This document shows, piece after piece, positions 47,930-58,937 of a stretch of DNA of 64,000 nucleotides. The stretch comes from Woeseiaceae bacterium (GTDB lineage: Bacteria; Pseudomonadota; Gammaproteobacteria; Steroidobacterales; Woeseiaceae). The notes under the pieces were generated by a model. It searched no databases. It saw only the letters and a program-made list of their open reading frames with translations, and was not told the origin of the DNA. The DNA is taken from positions 44,409 to 108,408 of the forward strand of contig JAHEFE010000007.1 in assembly GCA_024640365.1 (NCBI GenBank). Direction: 5' to 3'. How positions within the stretch are numbered: the stretch's first letter is position 1; every line of letters starts with the position of its first letter. The position numbers and the translations under genes are program-made.

Positions 47930-48841
47930 ATGGTAAAATCGCAAAGTGCTGGCGCTCGATTGTGGCAGGCCGTTGAAGACGAAAGACCCCTGCAGGTCGC
48001 GGGCACCATCAATGCATTTACCGCGTTGCTTGCCGAACAGGCGGGCTTTAAGGCCATATATCTGTCCGGCGCCGGCGTCGCAAACGCGTCATTTGGTCTG
48101 CCCGACCTGGCCATGACTACACTCAACGACGTTTGCGAAGATATTCGCCGCATATCTTACGCCACCGACCTGCCGCTCTTGGTTGATGCAGATACCGGCT
48201 GGGGTAGTGCTTTCATGATTGGCCGCACGATCCGGGAAATGATTCGTGCCGGTGCCGCTGGTTGCCATATCGAAGACCAGGTGGCGGTAAAGCGTTGCGG
48301 TCATCGCCCGGGCAAAGCGCTGGTTGAGACCCGGGAAATGGTTGATCGCATCAAGGCGGCGGTGGACGGTCGTGTTGATGATCGTTTCGTCATCATGGCG
48401 CGCACCGATGCCCACGCCGTTGAGGGACAGCGGGCGGCACTGGACCGGGCCGCCAGTTATGTCGAGGCGGGCGCTGACATGATATTTGCCGAAGCGTTAA
48501 CTACAGTTGAAGAGTACAAACAGTTTACAGCGGCCGTTGGCGTGCCGGTGCTTGCCAACCTCACGGAGTTTGGCAAGACGCCGCTGTTTACGACAGCGGA
48601 ACTGAACGAGGCTGGTGTGCGCCTCGCGCTCTACCCGTTATCCGCTTTTCGTGCGATGGCGAAAGCCGCTGAAAGTGTATATCGAACAATTCGCGCCGAC
48701 GGTACGCAGCAAGCCGTCGTCAGCGACATGCAAACAAGAATGGAGCTTTATGATGTGCTTGGTTACCACGAGTACGAGAAGAAGCTCGACGAGCTATTTG
48801 CCGAATCAGGATTAACCGGTAAAGAAGGCTCCGGCAAGTAA
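47930..48841 (+). CDS. prpB: 2-methylisocitrate lyase
   Basis: A 303-residue enzyme that splits methylisocitrate to pyruvate and succinate, the last methylcitrate-cycle step. The isocitrate-lyase fold with [38 protein letters not shown], the catalytic KRCGHRPGK with cysteine, and [11 protein letters not shown] is clear. The KRCGH loop marks the lyase subfamily. It is the first gene of prpBCD, 19 bases before prpC. Confidence 0.95.
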   Translation: MVKSQSAGARLWQAVEDERPLQVAGTINAFTALLAEQAGFKAIYLSGAGVANASFGLPDLAMTTLNDVCEDIRRISYATDLPLLVDADTGWGSAFMIGRTIREMIRAGAAGCHIEDQVAVKRCGHRPGKALVETREMVDRIKAAVDGRVDDRFVIMARTDAHAVEGQRAALDRAASYVEAGADMIFAEALTTVEEYKQFTAAVGVPVLANLTEFGKTPLFTTAELNEAGVRLALYPLSAFRAMAKAAESVYRTIRADGTQQAVVSDMQTRMELYDVLGYHEYEKKLDELFAESGLTGKEGSGK

Positions 48842-48860
48842 ACAGGAATGGAGAATAAAA

Positions 48861-49985
48861 ATGTCAGCAACTAAAAAAGTTGGCGGTTTGGCCGGCGTTT
48901 CAGCGGGCTCGACCAGTCTTTGTACAGTGGGCAAGGAAGGCGCCGGACTGACGTATTGTGGCTACGATATTTATGACCTCGCCGATAATGCCGGATTTGA
49001 AGAGGTTGCTTATTTGTTGATGCACGGCAAATTGCCAACGCAAAAAGAGCTGAGTGCGTATGTTGCAAAAATAAAATCTCTGCGCGCATTGCCGGATCAA
49101 CTGAAGAGTGTTTTGGAAATGACACCGGCGAACAGTCACCCGATGGACGTGCTGCGTACCGCCGTATCTGTACTGGGCAATCTTGAACCCGAAGGCAACT
49201 TTTCGAATCAGGTAGCAACTGCCGATAGGTTGCTGGCTGTCCTTCCTTCAATGCTGCTTTATTGGCATCGCTTTCATACGGATGGCGTGCGCATTGATGT
49301 AGAAACAGATGATGACAGCATTGCCGGTCACTTCCTGCATATGCTCCATGATAAAAAGCCGAGCGAACTGCACCGCAAGTGCCTCGACACCACGCTGATT
49401 TTGTACGCAGAGCATGAATTTAATGCCTCGACCTTCACGGCGCGAGTCATAACCGGCACATTGTCCGATATGCACTCGGCAATCACAGGTGCTATCGGTG
49501 CTCTGCGTGGGCCATTGCATGGTGGCGCGAACGAGGCGGCCATGGAGTTGATTCAGCGCTTCAAGACGCCGGAAGAAGCAACGGCCGGCGTACTCGGCAT
49601 GTTAGAGCGCAAAGAAAAAATCATGGGATTTGGCCACCGCGTTTATACTGTTTCTGATCCGCGCAACTCGGTCAACAAGCGCATGTCGAAAACGCTGGCG
49701 AAAGAAGCTGGCGACATGACGCTGTACGACGTGTCCGAGGCTGTTGAAAAAGTCATGTGGGACGAGAAAAAATTATTCGCGAATGCGGACTTTTTCGCGG
49801 CCAGCGTTTACCACTTCATGGGCATTCCGACATATCTGTTCACACCGATTTTTGTGTGTTCGAGGATCACTGGTTGGACCGCCCACGTGATGGAGCAGCG
49901 CGCCAACAACAAACTGATTCGACCTGCCGCCGACTACATTGGTCCATCACTGCAAAAATTTGTACCGATCGCCAAGCGCAGCTAA
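48861..49985 (+). CDS. prpC: 2-methylcitrate synthase
   Basis: A 374-residue citrate-synthase-fold enzyme that joins propionyl-CoA and oxaloacetate. GLAGVSAGSTSLCTVG, LTYCGYDIYDLA, AEHEFNASTFTARVI, GALRGPLHGGANEAAM and GFGHRVYTVSDPR show the methylcitrate/type II short form, and catalytic histidines lie in LHGG and GFGHRVY. Length is close to E. coli PrpC (389). It is followed by prpD after 100 bases. Confidence 0.94.
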   Translation: MSATKKVGGLAGVSAGSTSLCTVGKEGAGLTYCGYDIYDLADNAGFEEVAYLLMHGKLPTQKELSAYVAKIKSLRALPDQLKSVLEMTPANSHPMDVLRTAVSVLGNLEPEGNFSNQVATADRLLAVLPSMLLYWHRFHTDGVRIDVETDDDSIAGHFLHMLHDKKPSELHRKCLDTTLILYAEHEFNASTFTARVITGTLSDMHSAITGAIGALRGPLHGGANEAAMELIQRFKTPEEATAGVLGMLERKEKIMGFGHRVYTVSDPRNSVNKRMSKTLAKEAGDMTLYDVSEAVEKVMWDEKKLFANADFFAASVYHFMGIPTYLFTPIFVCSRITGWTAHVMEQRANNKLIRPAADYIGPSLQKFVPIAKRS

Positions 49986-50085
49986 CGTCGCGCAACGCCG
50001 TTCGTTCTAAACATGGCGCTGGCTGTCGCTAATTTCTGCGACTCTGGCGCCATCATCACTTTATTGAAGAGCTCTTGGAGAGAAC

Positions 50086-51534
50086 ATGTCCGGTCTTGAT
50101 ATTCGTTCGGCGAAGCGCGCCGAAGTTGATCAGGTGTTGGCTGATATTGCCGACTACGTAATTGATTATAAAATTGATAGCGATGTCGCTTATGAAACGG
50201 CGCACTACTGTTTGCTGGACACATTGGCATGTGGCTTCCAGGCTCTGGACTATCCGGCCTGTACCAAGCTGCTGGGCCCGGTAGTTCCGGGAGCAACCCT
50301 GCCGGGCGGCGCTCGCGTGCCGGGCACATCATTCGAGCTCGACCCCGTGGCTGCTGCATTTAATATTGGCGCCCTCATTCGTTGGCTTGATTTCAATGAC
50401 ACCTGGCTGGCCGCGGAGTGGGGTCATCCGTCCGACAACCTTGGTGGCATCCTTGCTACGGCGGATTATTTAAGTCGAAAAAATCGCGCCGAGGGCAAGC
50501 CGCCACTGCTTATGCAGGACGTGCTGACGGCGATGATCAAGGCACACGAAATTCAGGGTGTCCTCGCGCTGGAAAACAGTTTCAATCGAGTTGGCCTGGA
50601 TCACGTTTTACTTGTTCGGGTTGCCTCCACGGCAGTGGTTACGCACATGCTCGGCGGCAATCGTGAGCAAGTGATCAACGCCGTATCGAATGCATGGATC
50701 GACGGCGGAGCGCTCCGCACTTACAGGCATGCGCCGAATACTGGTTCACGCAAGAGCTGGGCCGCTGGTGATGCAACCAGTCGCGCCGTTCGCCTGGCGT
50801 TGATAGCGATGACTGGAGAGATGGGTTATTCGTCGGCATTGAGCGCCAAGACCTGGGGCTACTACGACGTTCTTTTCAAGGGCAAGCCGTTTGCGTTCAC
50901 CCAGGGCTATGGCAGCTACGTCATGGAAAATATTCTCTTCAAGATTTCCTTCCCGGCAGAGTTCCATGCACAAACCGCTGTCGAGGCCGGCATGACGTTA
51001 CATGCGGCCGTGCAAGGTCGTCTTGATGACATTGCCAAGGTTGTAATCGAAACGCAGGAGCCTGGTGTCCGCATCATCGACAAAACCGGACCGCTGGATA
51101 ACCCGGCAGATCGCGATCATTGCATTCAGTATATGACCGCTATCCCGATGATTTTTGGTCGCCTGACCGCTGCCGACTATGAAGACGATGTTGCCGCTGA
51201 TCCGCGAGTCGATGCGTTGCGTGACAAAATGGTCGTGCAGGAAAACGAGGCGTTTACCACCGGCTACTATGATCCGGCTCGCCGCTATATTGGCAACGCG
51301 GTACAGGTGTTTTTCAAAGATGGCAGCAGCAGCGATCGCGTTGAGGTTGAGTTCCCAATTGGACATCGGCAGCGGCGTGCGGAAGGCATCCCGGTCCTCA
51401 TCAATAAATTTGAAAGCAGCATTGGCCAGAAAGTTAAGGCCGCTCAGTGGGACGAGCTCAAGTCGTTGTCCGCCAAGCGCGACGAACTGGGCGTGACGGC
51501 GGTGGATGATTTCATGGCACTGCTGGTGTCTTGA
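50086..51534 (+). CDS. prpD: 2-methylcitrate dehydratase
   Basis: A 482-residue MmgE/PrpD family enzyme without cofactor that converts methylcitrate to 2-methyl-cis-aconitate. The [21 protein letters not shown] opening in pieces, [39 protein letters not shown] and the [13 protein letters not shown] region match PrpD closely. AcnD/PrpF are absent, so this is the PrpD-type pathway with an aconitase elsewhere finishing the hydration. It ends upstream of a separate exported peptidase. Confidence 0.94.
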   Translation: MSGLDIRSAKRAEVDQVLADIADYVIDYKIDSDVAYETAHYCLLDTLACGFQALDYPACTKLLGPVVPGATLPGGARVPGTSFELDPVAAAFNIGALIRWLDFNDTWLAAEWGHPSDNLGGILATADYLSRKNRAEGKPPLLMQDVLTAMIKAHEIQGVLALENSFNRVGLDHVLLVRVASTAVVTHMLGGNREQVINAVSNAWIDGGALRTYRHAPNTGSRKSWAAGDATSRAVRLALIAMTGEMGYSSALSAKTWGYYDVLFKGKPFAFTQGYGSYVMENILFKISFPAEFHAQTAVEAGMTLHAAVQGRLDDIAKVVIETQEPGVRIIDKTGPLDNPADRDHCIQYMTAIPMIFGRLTAADYEDDVAADPRVDALRDKMVVQENEAFTTGYYDPARRYIGNAVQVFFKDGSSSDRVEVEFPIGHRQRRAEGIPVLINKFESSIGQKVKAAQWDELKSLSAKRDELGVTAVDDFMALLVS

Positions 51535-51562
51535 TCGGCAAGCGCTAAATCAGGGAAGAACA

Positions 51563-53536
51563 ATGAAAAAATGGCAACGTTATTTTCTGGCAATAATCCT
51601 GTTAGTCGGGGCAACAGCAGCCACAGCTGAAGTGACCCAGAGAACGGCCAACAATGGCCAGCTCATAATGGAGGATGTGCCCGCGATACCTGAGGCCATT
51701 GTCACGGACCTGAATCGTTACCTGAGCGTGCGCTCCGCCTATTTTCTGGCGTGGCAGCCCAACAGCGATGGAATTTACGTCAGCACCCGTTTTGCCGATG
51801 TGTCGCAAATACACCGGGTTGACAAGCCGGGTGGCGCGCGCCATCAGCTCACTTTCAATAACGAGCCCGCCGGCGGTGTGCAGCGGCAACCGCACGGCTC
51901 CGCGCTGTTGTTTTCCCGTGATGCGGGCGGCAGCGAGTTCGCTCAATTGTTCTTACTGGATCCGGCGGGTGGCGCGGCTCAGATGCTGACGGATGGCGAA
52001 TCCCGCAATGGCAGCGCCATCTGGGATCGTGCCGGCAACCGCATTGCCTATGGCAGCACTCGTCGTAACGGTGCATCCAACGATATCTGGTTGATGGACG
52101 TCAGCCAGCCCGAAGAGGCTCGGCTGGTATTTGCTGCACCCGATGGTACTGGTTGGTATCCGACCGACTTTACGGTGGCAGGGGCCGGCATACTGGTCGC
52201 TAATTACGTGAGCATTACGGACTCTCGCATTTATTTGCTCGACCTTGATTCCGGCGCTGTACGCTTGTTGGTGGGTGGCGAGAATGACCCGAGCAGCAAC
52301 GTGCCGCAGGGGCTGGACCATGCTGGCGCTGGCTTTTGGTTGGTTACCAACAGCGGCAGCGAGTTTTCACAGCTAGCCTGGCAATCGCTCGAAGTTGGCG
52401 CGCAGCCCGAAATCATCACTGCAGACATCAAAGGGGACGTCGGCGGCCTGACTATGAGTGAAGATCGTCAGCGGGGTGCTTTTACTGTTAGCGACAATGG
52501 TATGACCCGCCTCTATCTCATAGACCTAAACTCGCGGCAGTATCGTTTGATTAAAACCCCGGTCGGCCTTATCGGTGGGCTTGCATTCAGCCCTGACGGC
52601 AGCCAGCTCGCGATGACATTGAACACTTCCGAAACGCCAAGCGACAGCTTCGTGCTCGCGCTCGGCCAAGAACCGCTTGAGCATGGCGCGCTGCAGCGCT
52701 GGACCTACAGCGAAGTCGGCGGCCTGAATACCGAGACTTTTGTTTCACCGCAGCTGATTGAGTTTCCGACCTTCGACAAAGTTGATGGCGAACAACGGAA
52801 AATCCCCGCCTGGTATTACAAACCACCGGGCGATGGTCCGTTCCCTGTCGTGATATCGATTCACGGCGGCCCGGAAGGTCAATCGCGACCGGCGTTTAGC
52901 AGCACCTACCAGATGTGGTTGCAAAAACTCGGTGTCGCCATACTGGTGCCTAACGTACGTGGCTCGTCTGGTTACGGAAAAACCTATCTTGGTCTTGATA
53001 ACGGCTTTAAGCGCGAAGACTCGGTTAAAGATATTGGCCGTCTGCTCGACTGGATTGCCGAGCAGCCCGAACTCGACAAGTCTCGTGTCGCCGTCTTTGG
53101 TGGCAGCTACGGCGGCTACATGGTGCTAGCCAGCGCCGTGCACTTCAGCGACCGCTTGCGCGCCGCGGTCGATGTGGTTGGCATCAGCAATTTCGTAACG
53201 TTCCTTGAAAACACCCAGGATTACCGCCGCGATTTACGCCGCGTTGAATACGGTGATGAGCGTGATCCGGAGATGCGTGCGTTTTTGCAAAAAATTAGCC
53301 CGCTCAACAATGTCGAGAAAATAACCATCCCGATGCTTGTTGTGCAGGGGCAAAACGATCCTCGTGTACCCGTAACCGAAGCGGAACAAATGGTCAGCGC
53401 TTTGCGGGCGCAACAACGAGTGGTTTGGTATATGAATGCCCTCAACGAAGGGCACGGCTATCGCAGAAAAGAAAATCGCGATATTTACCAGCAGGCCATC
53501 GCGCTGTTTTTGCGCGAACACCTGGTCGGCGATTAG
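51563..53536 (+). CDS. S9 family prolyl oligopeptidase-like secreted peptidase
   Basis: A 657-residue exported serine peptidase. A signal peptide (1-21, TAATA) precedes a beta-propeller (about 35-390) with repeated blade patterns like GSALLFSRDAGGSEFAQLFL in pieces and a C-terminal alpha/beta hydrolase domain. The nucleophile lies in FGGSYGGYM, the aspartate in GQNDPRVP and the histidine in NEGHGYRRKEN. Enzymes of this type (DPP IV/acylaminoacyl peptidase relatives) cut short peptides. I chose the ATG at 51563, after AGGGAAG. The frame is open to 51506 within prpD. Confidence 0.92.
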   Translation: MKKWQRYFLAIILLVGATAATAEVTQRTANNGQLIMEDVPAIPEAIVTDLNRYLSVRSAYFLAWQPNSDGIYVSTRFADVSQIHRVDKPGGARHQLTFNNEPAGGVQRQPHGSALLFSRDAGGSEFAQLFLLDPAGGAAQMLTDGESRNGSAIWDRAGNRIAYGSTRRNGASNDIWLMDVSQPEEARLVFAAPDGTGWYPTDFTVAGAGILVANYVSITDSRIYLLDLDSGAVRLLVGGENDPSSNVPQGLDHAGAGFWLVTNSGSEFSQLAWQSLEVGAQPEIITADIKGDVGGLTMSEDRQRGAFTVSDNGMTRLYLIDLNSRQYRLIKTPVGLIGGLAFSPDGSQLAMTLNTSETPSDSFVLALGQEPLEHGALQRWTYSEVGGLNTETFVSPQLIEFPTFDKVDGEQRKIPAWYYKPPGDGPFPVVISIHGGPEGQSRPAFSSTYQMWLQKLGVAILVPNVRGSSGYGKTYLGLDNGFKREDSVKDIGRLLDWIAEQPELDKSRVAVFGGSYGGYMVLASAVHFSDRLRAAVDVVGISNFVTFLENTQDYRRDLRRVEYGDERDPEMRAFLQKISPLNNVEKITIPMLVVQGQNDPRVPVTEAEQMVSALRAQQRVVWYMNALNEGHGYRRKENRDIYQQAIALFLREHLVGD

Positions 53537-53596
53537 CGCGTAAGGCGGTATACTGCCGGGCTCTGTGGATTCGGCACCGCCTGATTAGGCTCGGAC

Positions 53597-54235
53597 ATGC
53601 AAAGCGCAAAAATCATCGAATTGATCGACAGTGGGGCTCGGGAGCTGGGCCAGCGGCTGGCCGATTCCGAGCTCGACCGGCTGGCGCGCCTGTTGCTTGA
53701 GCTCAAACGCTGGAGCGCCCGGATGAACCTGACCGCCATCAACGACCTTGAGTCGATGGTGGCCGGCCATGTCCTGGACAGCCTCGCGGTTCGGCCGTTT
53801 TTGCGGGGCGAGCGCATTCTTGACGTAGGTACGGGTGCGGGCTTTCCCGGCCTGCCGCTGGCAATTACAGAGCCACAACGCGAGTTCTATTTACTGGATA
53901 GCACCGCCAGGAAGCTTGGATTCATTCGCCATATCGCCGGAGAGCTTGGCCTTTCCAATGTGCAGACGGTAAAAGCGCGGGCGGAGGACTATGCACCTGC
54001 GAGCGGCTTTGCTACCGTGATCGCCCGAGCCGTAGCTACAATACCCCAGTTGCTGGAGTGGGCTGGCCAGCATGTTGCCGAAGGGGGCGTGATGCTGGCG
54101 CTCAAAGGGCGCCTCCCCGAAGACGAGCTCAAGGAGCTGCCGGAAGACTGGGGCTTCGAAATAACAAAATTGATCGTGCCAGGGCTGGATCAACATGAGC
54201 GTCATGTTGTCACGCTGGCGCGGCGGACTTTTTGA
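53597..54235 (+). CDS. rsmG: 16S rRNA (guanine527-N7)-methyltransferase
   Basis: A 212-residue Rossmann methyltransferase. WSARMNLTAIN, VLDSLAVRPFL, ILDVGTGAGFPGLPLAI (SAM motif I), STARKLGFIRHI and the VIARAVATIPQLLEWA region are classic RsmG. A TATACT box at 53549-53554 may be its -10. The stop overlaps the parA start (TGATG). Confidence 0.95.
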   Translation: MQSAKIIELIDSGARELGQRLADSELDRLARLLLELKRWSARMNLTAINDLESMVAGHVLDSLAVRPFLRGERILDVGTGAGFPGLPLAITEPQREFYLLDSTARKLGFIRHIAGELGLSNVQTVKARAEDYAPASGFATVIARAVATIPQLLEWAGQHVAEGGVMLALKGRLPEDELKELPEDWGFEITKLIVPGLDQHERHVVTLARRTF

Positions 54236-55041
54236 TGACACGAATTATCGCCATAGCAAATCAGAAGGGCGGGGTTGGCAAGACGACCACCTGCGTCAAC
54301 CTTGCGGCGTCGCTGGCGGCAACGCACCGGCGCGTGCTGCTTGTTGATCTGGATCCGCAGGGCAATGCGACCATGGGCTGCGGCATCGACAAGATGTCGC
54401 TGGAAGCCTCGAGCTGTGAGGTGTTGCTGGGTGAGGAAAGCGCTGCGGACGTGATTATTTCGGCGCCGGTCGGTAATTTTGCGGTCCTGCCGGGTAACGA
54501 AGATCTGACCCTGGCTGAGGTGCGGTTGTTGCAGGAAATCGGCCGCGAAATGCGTTTGCGTCAGGCGCTGGAGCCAGTTCAGGGGCTGTATGACTTCATC
54601 CTCATCGACTGCCCGCCGTCGATTAACATGTTGACCGTCAATGCGTTGACCGCTGCAGACGGGGTGCTGATCCCGATGCAGTGCGAGTATTACGCGCTTG
54701 AGGGCCTGTCATCGCTACTCAATACGGTTGATCAGGTCCGCAACACCGTTAATCCAAAGCTGGAAGTCTTTGGCCTGTTGCGGACAATGTATGATCCGCG
54801 TGTGAATCTTTCGAACGAGGTTTCACAGCAACTGGTTGATCACTTCGCAGATAAGGTGTTTCGAACCATTATTCCGCGCAACGTGACGCTAGCAGAGGCA
54901 CCGAGCTTCGGTTTGCCGGTGCTGTTTCATGATCGGGGCTCGCGGGGGGCGGTGTCTTACCTGGCGCTGGCGGGCGAAATCCTGCGGCGTGAAGACGAGC
55001 GCAATGGCAAATTGAAGGCGGTTGGCACAAGCGCCGGCTGA
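54235..55041 (+). CDS. parA: Chromosome partitioning ATPase ParA
   Basis: A 268-residue ParA/Soj ATPase. The deviant Walker A KGGVGKTTTCVNLA lies at residues 10-23 and LLVDLDPQGNAT follows. IIPRNVTLAEAPSFG near the end is typical. It moves ParB-parS complexes along the nucleoid, and parS sites lie in recF. I chose the ATG at 54235, overlapping rsmG. A TTG one codon earlier is possible. Confidence 0.96.
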   Translation: MTRIIAIANQKGGVGKTTTCVNLAASLAATHRRVLLVDLDPQGNATMGCGIDKMSLEASSCEVLLGEESAADVIISAPVGNFAVLPGNEDLTLAEVRLLQEIGREMRLRQALEPVQGLYDFILIDCPPSINMLTVNALTAADGVLIPMQCEYYALEGLSSLLNTVDQVRNTVNPKLEVFGLLRTMYDPRVNLSNEVSQQLVDHFADKVFRTIIPRNVTLAEAPSFGLPVLFHDRGSRGAVSYLALAGEILRREDERNGKLKAVGTSAG

Positions 55042-55082
55042 ATAATTCGCGGTCTCATTGAAGACCAGGACTGACAAAGTTA

Positions 55083-56012
55083 ATGACAGCTAAAAAGAAA
55101 AGACTAGGACGGGGTTTGGACGCGTTGCTGGGCAAGTCGGCAACCGCCGTCGTTACCGACGCGACGACTGCCGCCGATCAGGCCGCGCCCAGCGCCGCTT
55201 CTGGCAAGTCCGGCGATCAATTGCGCAACCTGCCGGTAGAGCAGCTGCAGCGTGGCCAGTACCAGCCGCGACTGGACATGCGCGCTGAGTCGCTGGAAGA
55301 GCTTGCCGCCTCGATCAGGGCGCAAGGCGTGGTTCAGCCTATCGTTGTTCGGCCGTTGTCTCACAAAGGTAGCGAAGGCCAGATTTACGAGATCATTGCT
55401 GGCGAACGCCGTTGGCGTGCGGCTCAAATTGCTGAGCTGGACGTGATTCCTGCGATTATTCGCAACGTCCCGGATGAAGCGGCCATTGCGATGGCGCTGA
55501 TCGAAAACATCCAGCGTGAAAACCTGAACCCGGTGGAAGAGGCGCGTGCTCTGGAGCGTCTGATTCGCGAATTCGACGTGACTCACCAGGAAGCCGCGAC
55601 GGCCGTCGGCCGTTCCCGTGCGGCGGTGAGCAACTTGCTGCGCCTGCTGGAGTTATCCGACAAGGTCAAGGCGATGCTCGAAACGCGTCAGCTTGAAATG
55701 GGGCATGCTCGTGCGCTGTTGGCCATAAGTAACCCCCGCGAACAGCTCGATGCGGCGCGGCAGGTGGTTGCCAAGCAGATGTCGGTTCGAGATACGGAGC
55801 GACTGGTGCGCCGCCTGCAGGCGGGCGAAGCCGGAAGCAAAAAGCCCGCTACAGCCCAACCCAGCGCTGATGTCCGTCGCCTTGAGCAGCAGCTCACCGA
55901 TAAGCTGGGGGCCAGGGTGCGCATAGAGCATTCCGCGAAAGGCCCGGGCAAGCTGGTTATCAGCTATAACAGCAACGAAGAGCTGGACGGCATTCTGAAG
56001 CACATCAAGTAG
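55083..56012 (+). CDS. parB: Chromosome partitioning CTPase/DNA-binding protein ParB
   Basis: A 309-residue clamp protein that binds parS and spreads with CTP. An RLGRGLDALLG opening is followed by the CTP-binding part with RAQGVVQPIVVRP and AGERRWRAA, then IENIQRENLNPVEEARALE, a helix-turn-helix (TAVGRSRAAVSNLLRLL) and a C-terminal dimer domain. It pairs with parA and with the two sites in recF. Confidence 0.96.
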   Translation: MTAKKKRLGRGLDALLGKSATAVVTDATTAADQAAPSAASGKSGDQLRNLPVEQLQRGQYQPRLDMRAESLEELAASIRAQGVVQPIVVRPLSHKGSEGQIYEIIAGERRWRAAQIAELDVIPAIIRNVPDEAAIAMALIENIQRENLNPVEEARALERLIREFDVTHQEAATAVGRSRAAVSNLLRLLELSDKVKAMLETRQLEMGHARALLAISNPREQLDAARQVVAKQMSVRDTERLVRRLQAGEAGSKKPATAQPSADVRRLEQQLTDKLGARVRIEHSAKGPGKLVISYNSNEELDGILKHIK

Positions 56013-56063
56013 TCTAGAATCAGCGCCGCTGAGCCCTCACAACATAATCAGCAAATTTCCCGC

Positions 56064-56090
56064 AAAAACCGTCACTAACAGGCGGTTTTT
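56064..56090 (+). terminator. Terminator after parB
   Basis: AAAAACCG (56064-56071) and CGGTTTTT (56083-56090) form an 8-bp stem about 50 bases after parB. The stem itself ends in the T-run, and an A-run on the other arm allows two-way use. Confidence 0.68.
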
Positions 56091-56093
56091 GTA

Positions 56094-56122
56094 TTGCTAT
56101 GCCTAGTTACCCCCACTATAAT
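56094..56122 (+). promoter_or_regulatory. Promoter of the atp operon
   Basis: TTGCTA (56094-56099), a 17-base spacer and a perfect -10 TATAAT (56117-56122) lie just after the parB terminator and about 107 bases before atpI. Confidence 0.75.
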
Positions 56123-56165
56123 GCGCGGGCTAAGTACAGGCTCACTTTGAACGAGAGTTTTTTCT

Positions 56166-56208
56166 AACGCCACAAACCGCCGGTTCACCGATGGACGTGG
56201 CGTTTTTG
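56166..56208 (+). terminator. Terminator-like hairpin in the atp leader, possible attenuator
   Basis: AACGCCAC (56166-56173) pairs with GTGGCGTT (56197-56204), followed by TTTG, with a nested AACC-GCC-GGTT hairpin in the loop. It lies between the atp promoter and atpI, so read-through would be needed to express the operon. Confidence 0.5.
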
Positions 56209-56228
56209 TTGCCGGAGATACGCCAGAA

Positions 56229-57511
<1,283 letters not shown>

Positions 57512-57529
57512 ACACTTTAATTATTTTGA

Positions 57530-57823
<294 letters not shown>

Positions 57824-57879
57824 CAAATAATCCGTCGCTACGGCGACTGGTTTTTTGAAAGAGCAAATAGGAGTCTTTA

Positions 57880-58353
57880 GTGGACATTAATATTGGTACT
57901 CTCGCTGGCCAGACGATCGCAATGATCGTGTTTGTCTGGTTCTGCATGAAGTACATTTGGCCACCGCTAATGCAGGCTATCGAGGAGCGTCAGACGCAGA
58001 TTGCTGACGGACTCGCAGCAGCAGAGCGTGGCCAGCAGAGTCTGGATAAGGCGCAAGTTGAGGCCGGCCAGATTGTTGATGAAGCGCGCAGACAGGCATC
58101 CGGAATCCTTGACCAGGCGCATGCCCGAGCCAACGAAATCGTTGCCGATGGTAAAGCGGACGGAGTCAAGGAGCGGGAGCGTCAGTTGACAGCCGCACGT
58201 GCCGAGGTTGAGCAAGAAGTTAACCGCGCACGTGAAGAGCTGCGTGGCCAGGTTTCTGCGATCGCTCTTGCTGGTGCGGAGAAAATTCTGACGCGGGAAA
58301 TCAACGCGCAGACGCACGAAGACATTCTGGGCAAACTTGCTGCGGAGCTATAG
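57880..58353 (+). CDS. atpF: ATP synthase F0 subunit b
   Basis: A 157-residue stator subunit with one N-terminal helix (TIAMIVFVWFCMKYIWPPLMQA) and a long alanine- and glutamate-rich coiled coil. The GTG start at 57880 follows AGGAG. It links the a subunit to delta and alpha subunits. Confidence 0.94.
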   Translation: MDINIGTLAGQTIAMIVFVWFCMKYIWPPLMQAIEERQTQIADGLAAAERGQQSLDKAQVEAGQIVDEARRQASGILDQAHARANEIVADGKADGVKERERQLTAARAEVEQEVNRAREELRGQVSAIALAGAEKILTREINAQTHEDILGKLAAEL

Positions 58354-58360
58354 GTAGACG

Positions 58361-58924
58361 ATGGCTGACAACAACACCATAGCCAGGCCATATGCAGAAG
58401 CTTTGTTTGAGCTTGTTGCAGCATCTGGCGACCTTGGTGTCTGGTCGGACGCGCTTGCTCTGGCTGGACCCATCATGGAGGACGGACAAGTTGCCCGTTT
58501 CCTGAGCATTCCAACGTTGACTGACGAGCAGCGACTCGAGTTTTTGACCGGGTTATTTGCGACGGCTGGTGGCAAGGACTGCGTTTTGGCTGGTGGCGAC
58601 AAGCGGGGAGTGAACTTCCTACGCCTGCTCGAAGAATACAACCGCATCAGCGTGCTGCCGGAAATATCCGAGCACTTCGACGAGCTCAAAGCAGATGTAG
58701 AAAACACGGTAGACGTTACGGTCACCTCCGCGGTGACTCTAAACGATACCCAGAAGCAGGCGATTACCGCGGCGTTGAAAAAACGTCTCGGACGCGAAGT
58801 ACGCCTGCAGGCCCAATTAGATGAGAGCCTCATTGGCGGCGCCATTATCAGCGCTGGTGATGTGGTAATTGATGGATCGTTGCGTGCACGGCTTAACGGC
58901 CTGGCCAGCGCACTGATCTCCTAG
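58361..58924 (+). CDS. atpH: ATP synthase F1 subunit delta
   Basis: A 187-residue stator cap. [14 protein letters not shown] at the N-terminus, [16 protein letters not shown] and the [22 protein letters not shown] tail are the family signature. It is 7 bases from atpF and 13 from atpA. Confidence 0.94.
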   Translation: MADNNTIARPYAEALFELVAASGDLGVWSDALALAGPIMEDGQVARFLSIPTLTDEQRLEFLTGLFATAGGKDCVLAGGDKRGVNFLRLLEEYNRISVLPEISEHFDELKADVENTVDVTVTSAVTLNDTQKQAITAALKKRLGREVRLQAQLDESLIGGAIISAGDVVIDGSLRARLNGLASALIS

Positions 58925-58937
58925 AGAGGAAAACAAA

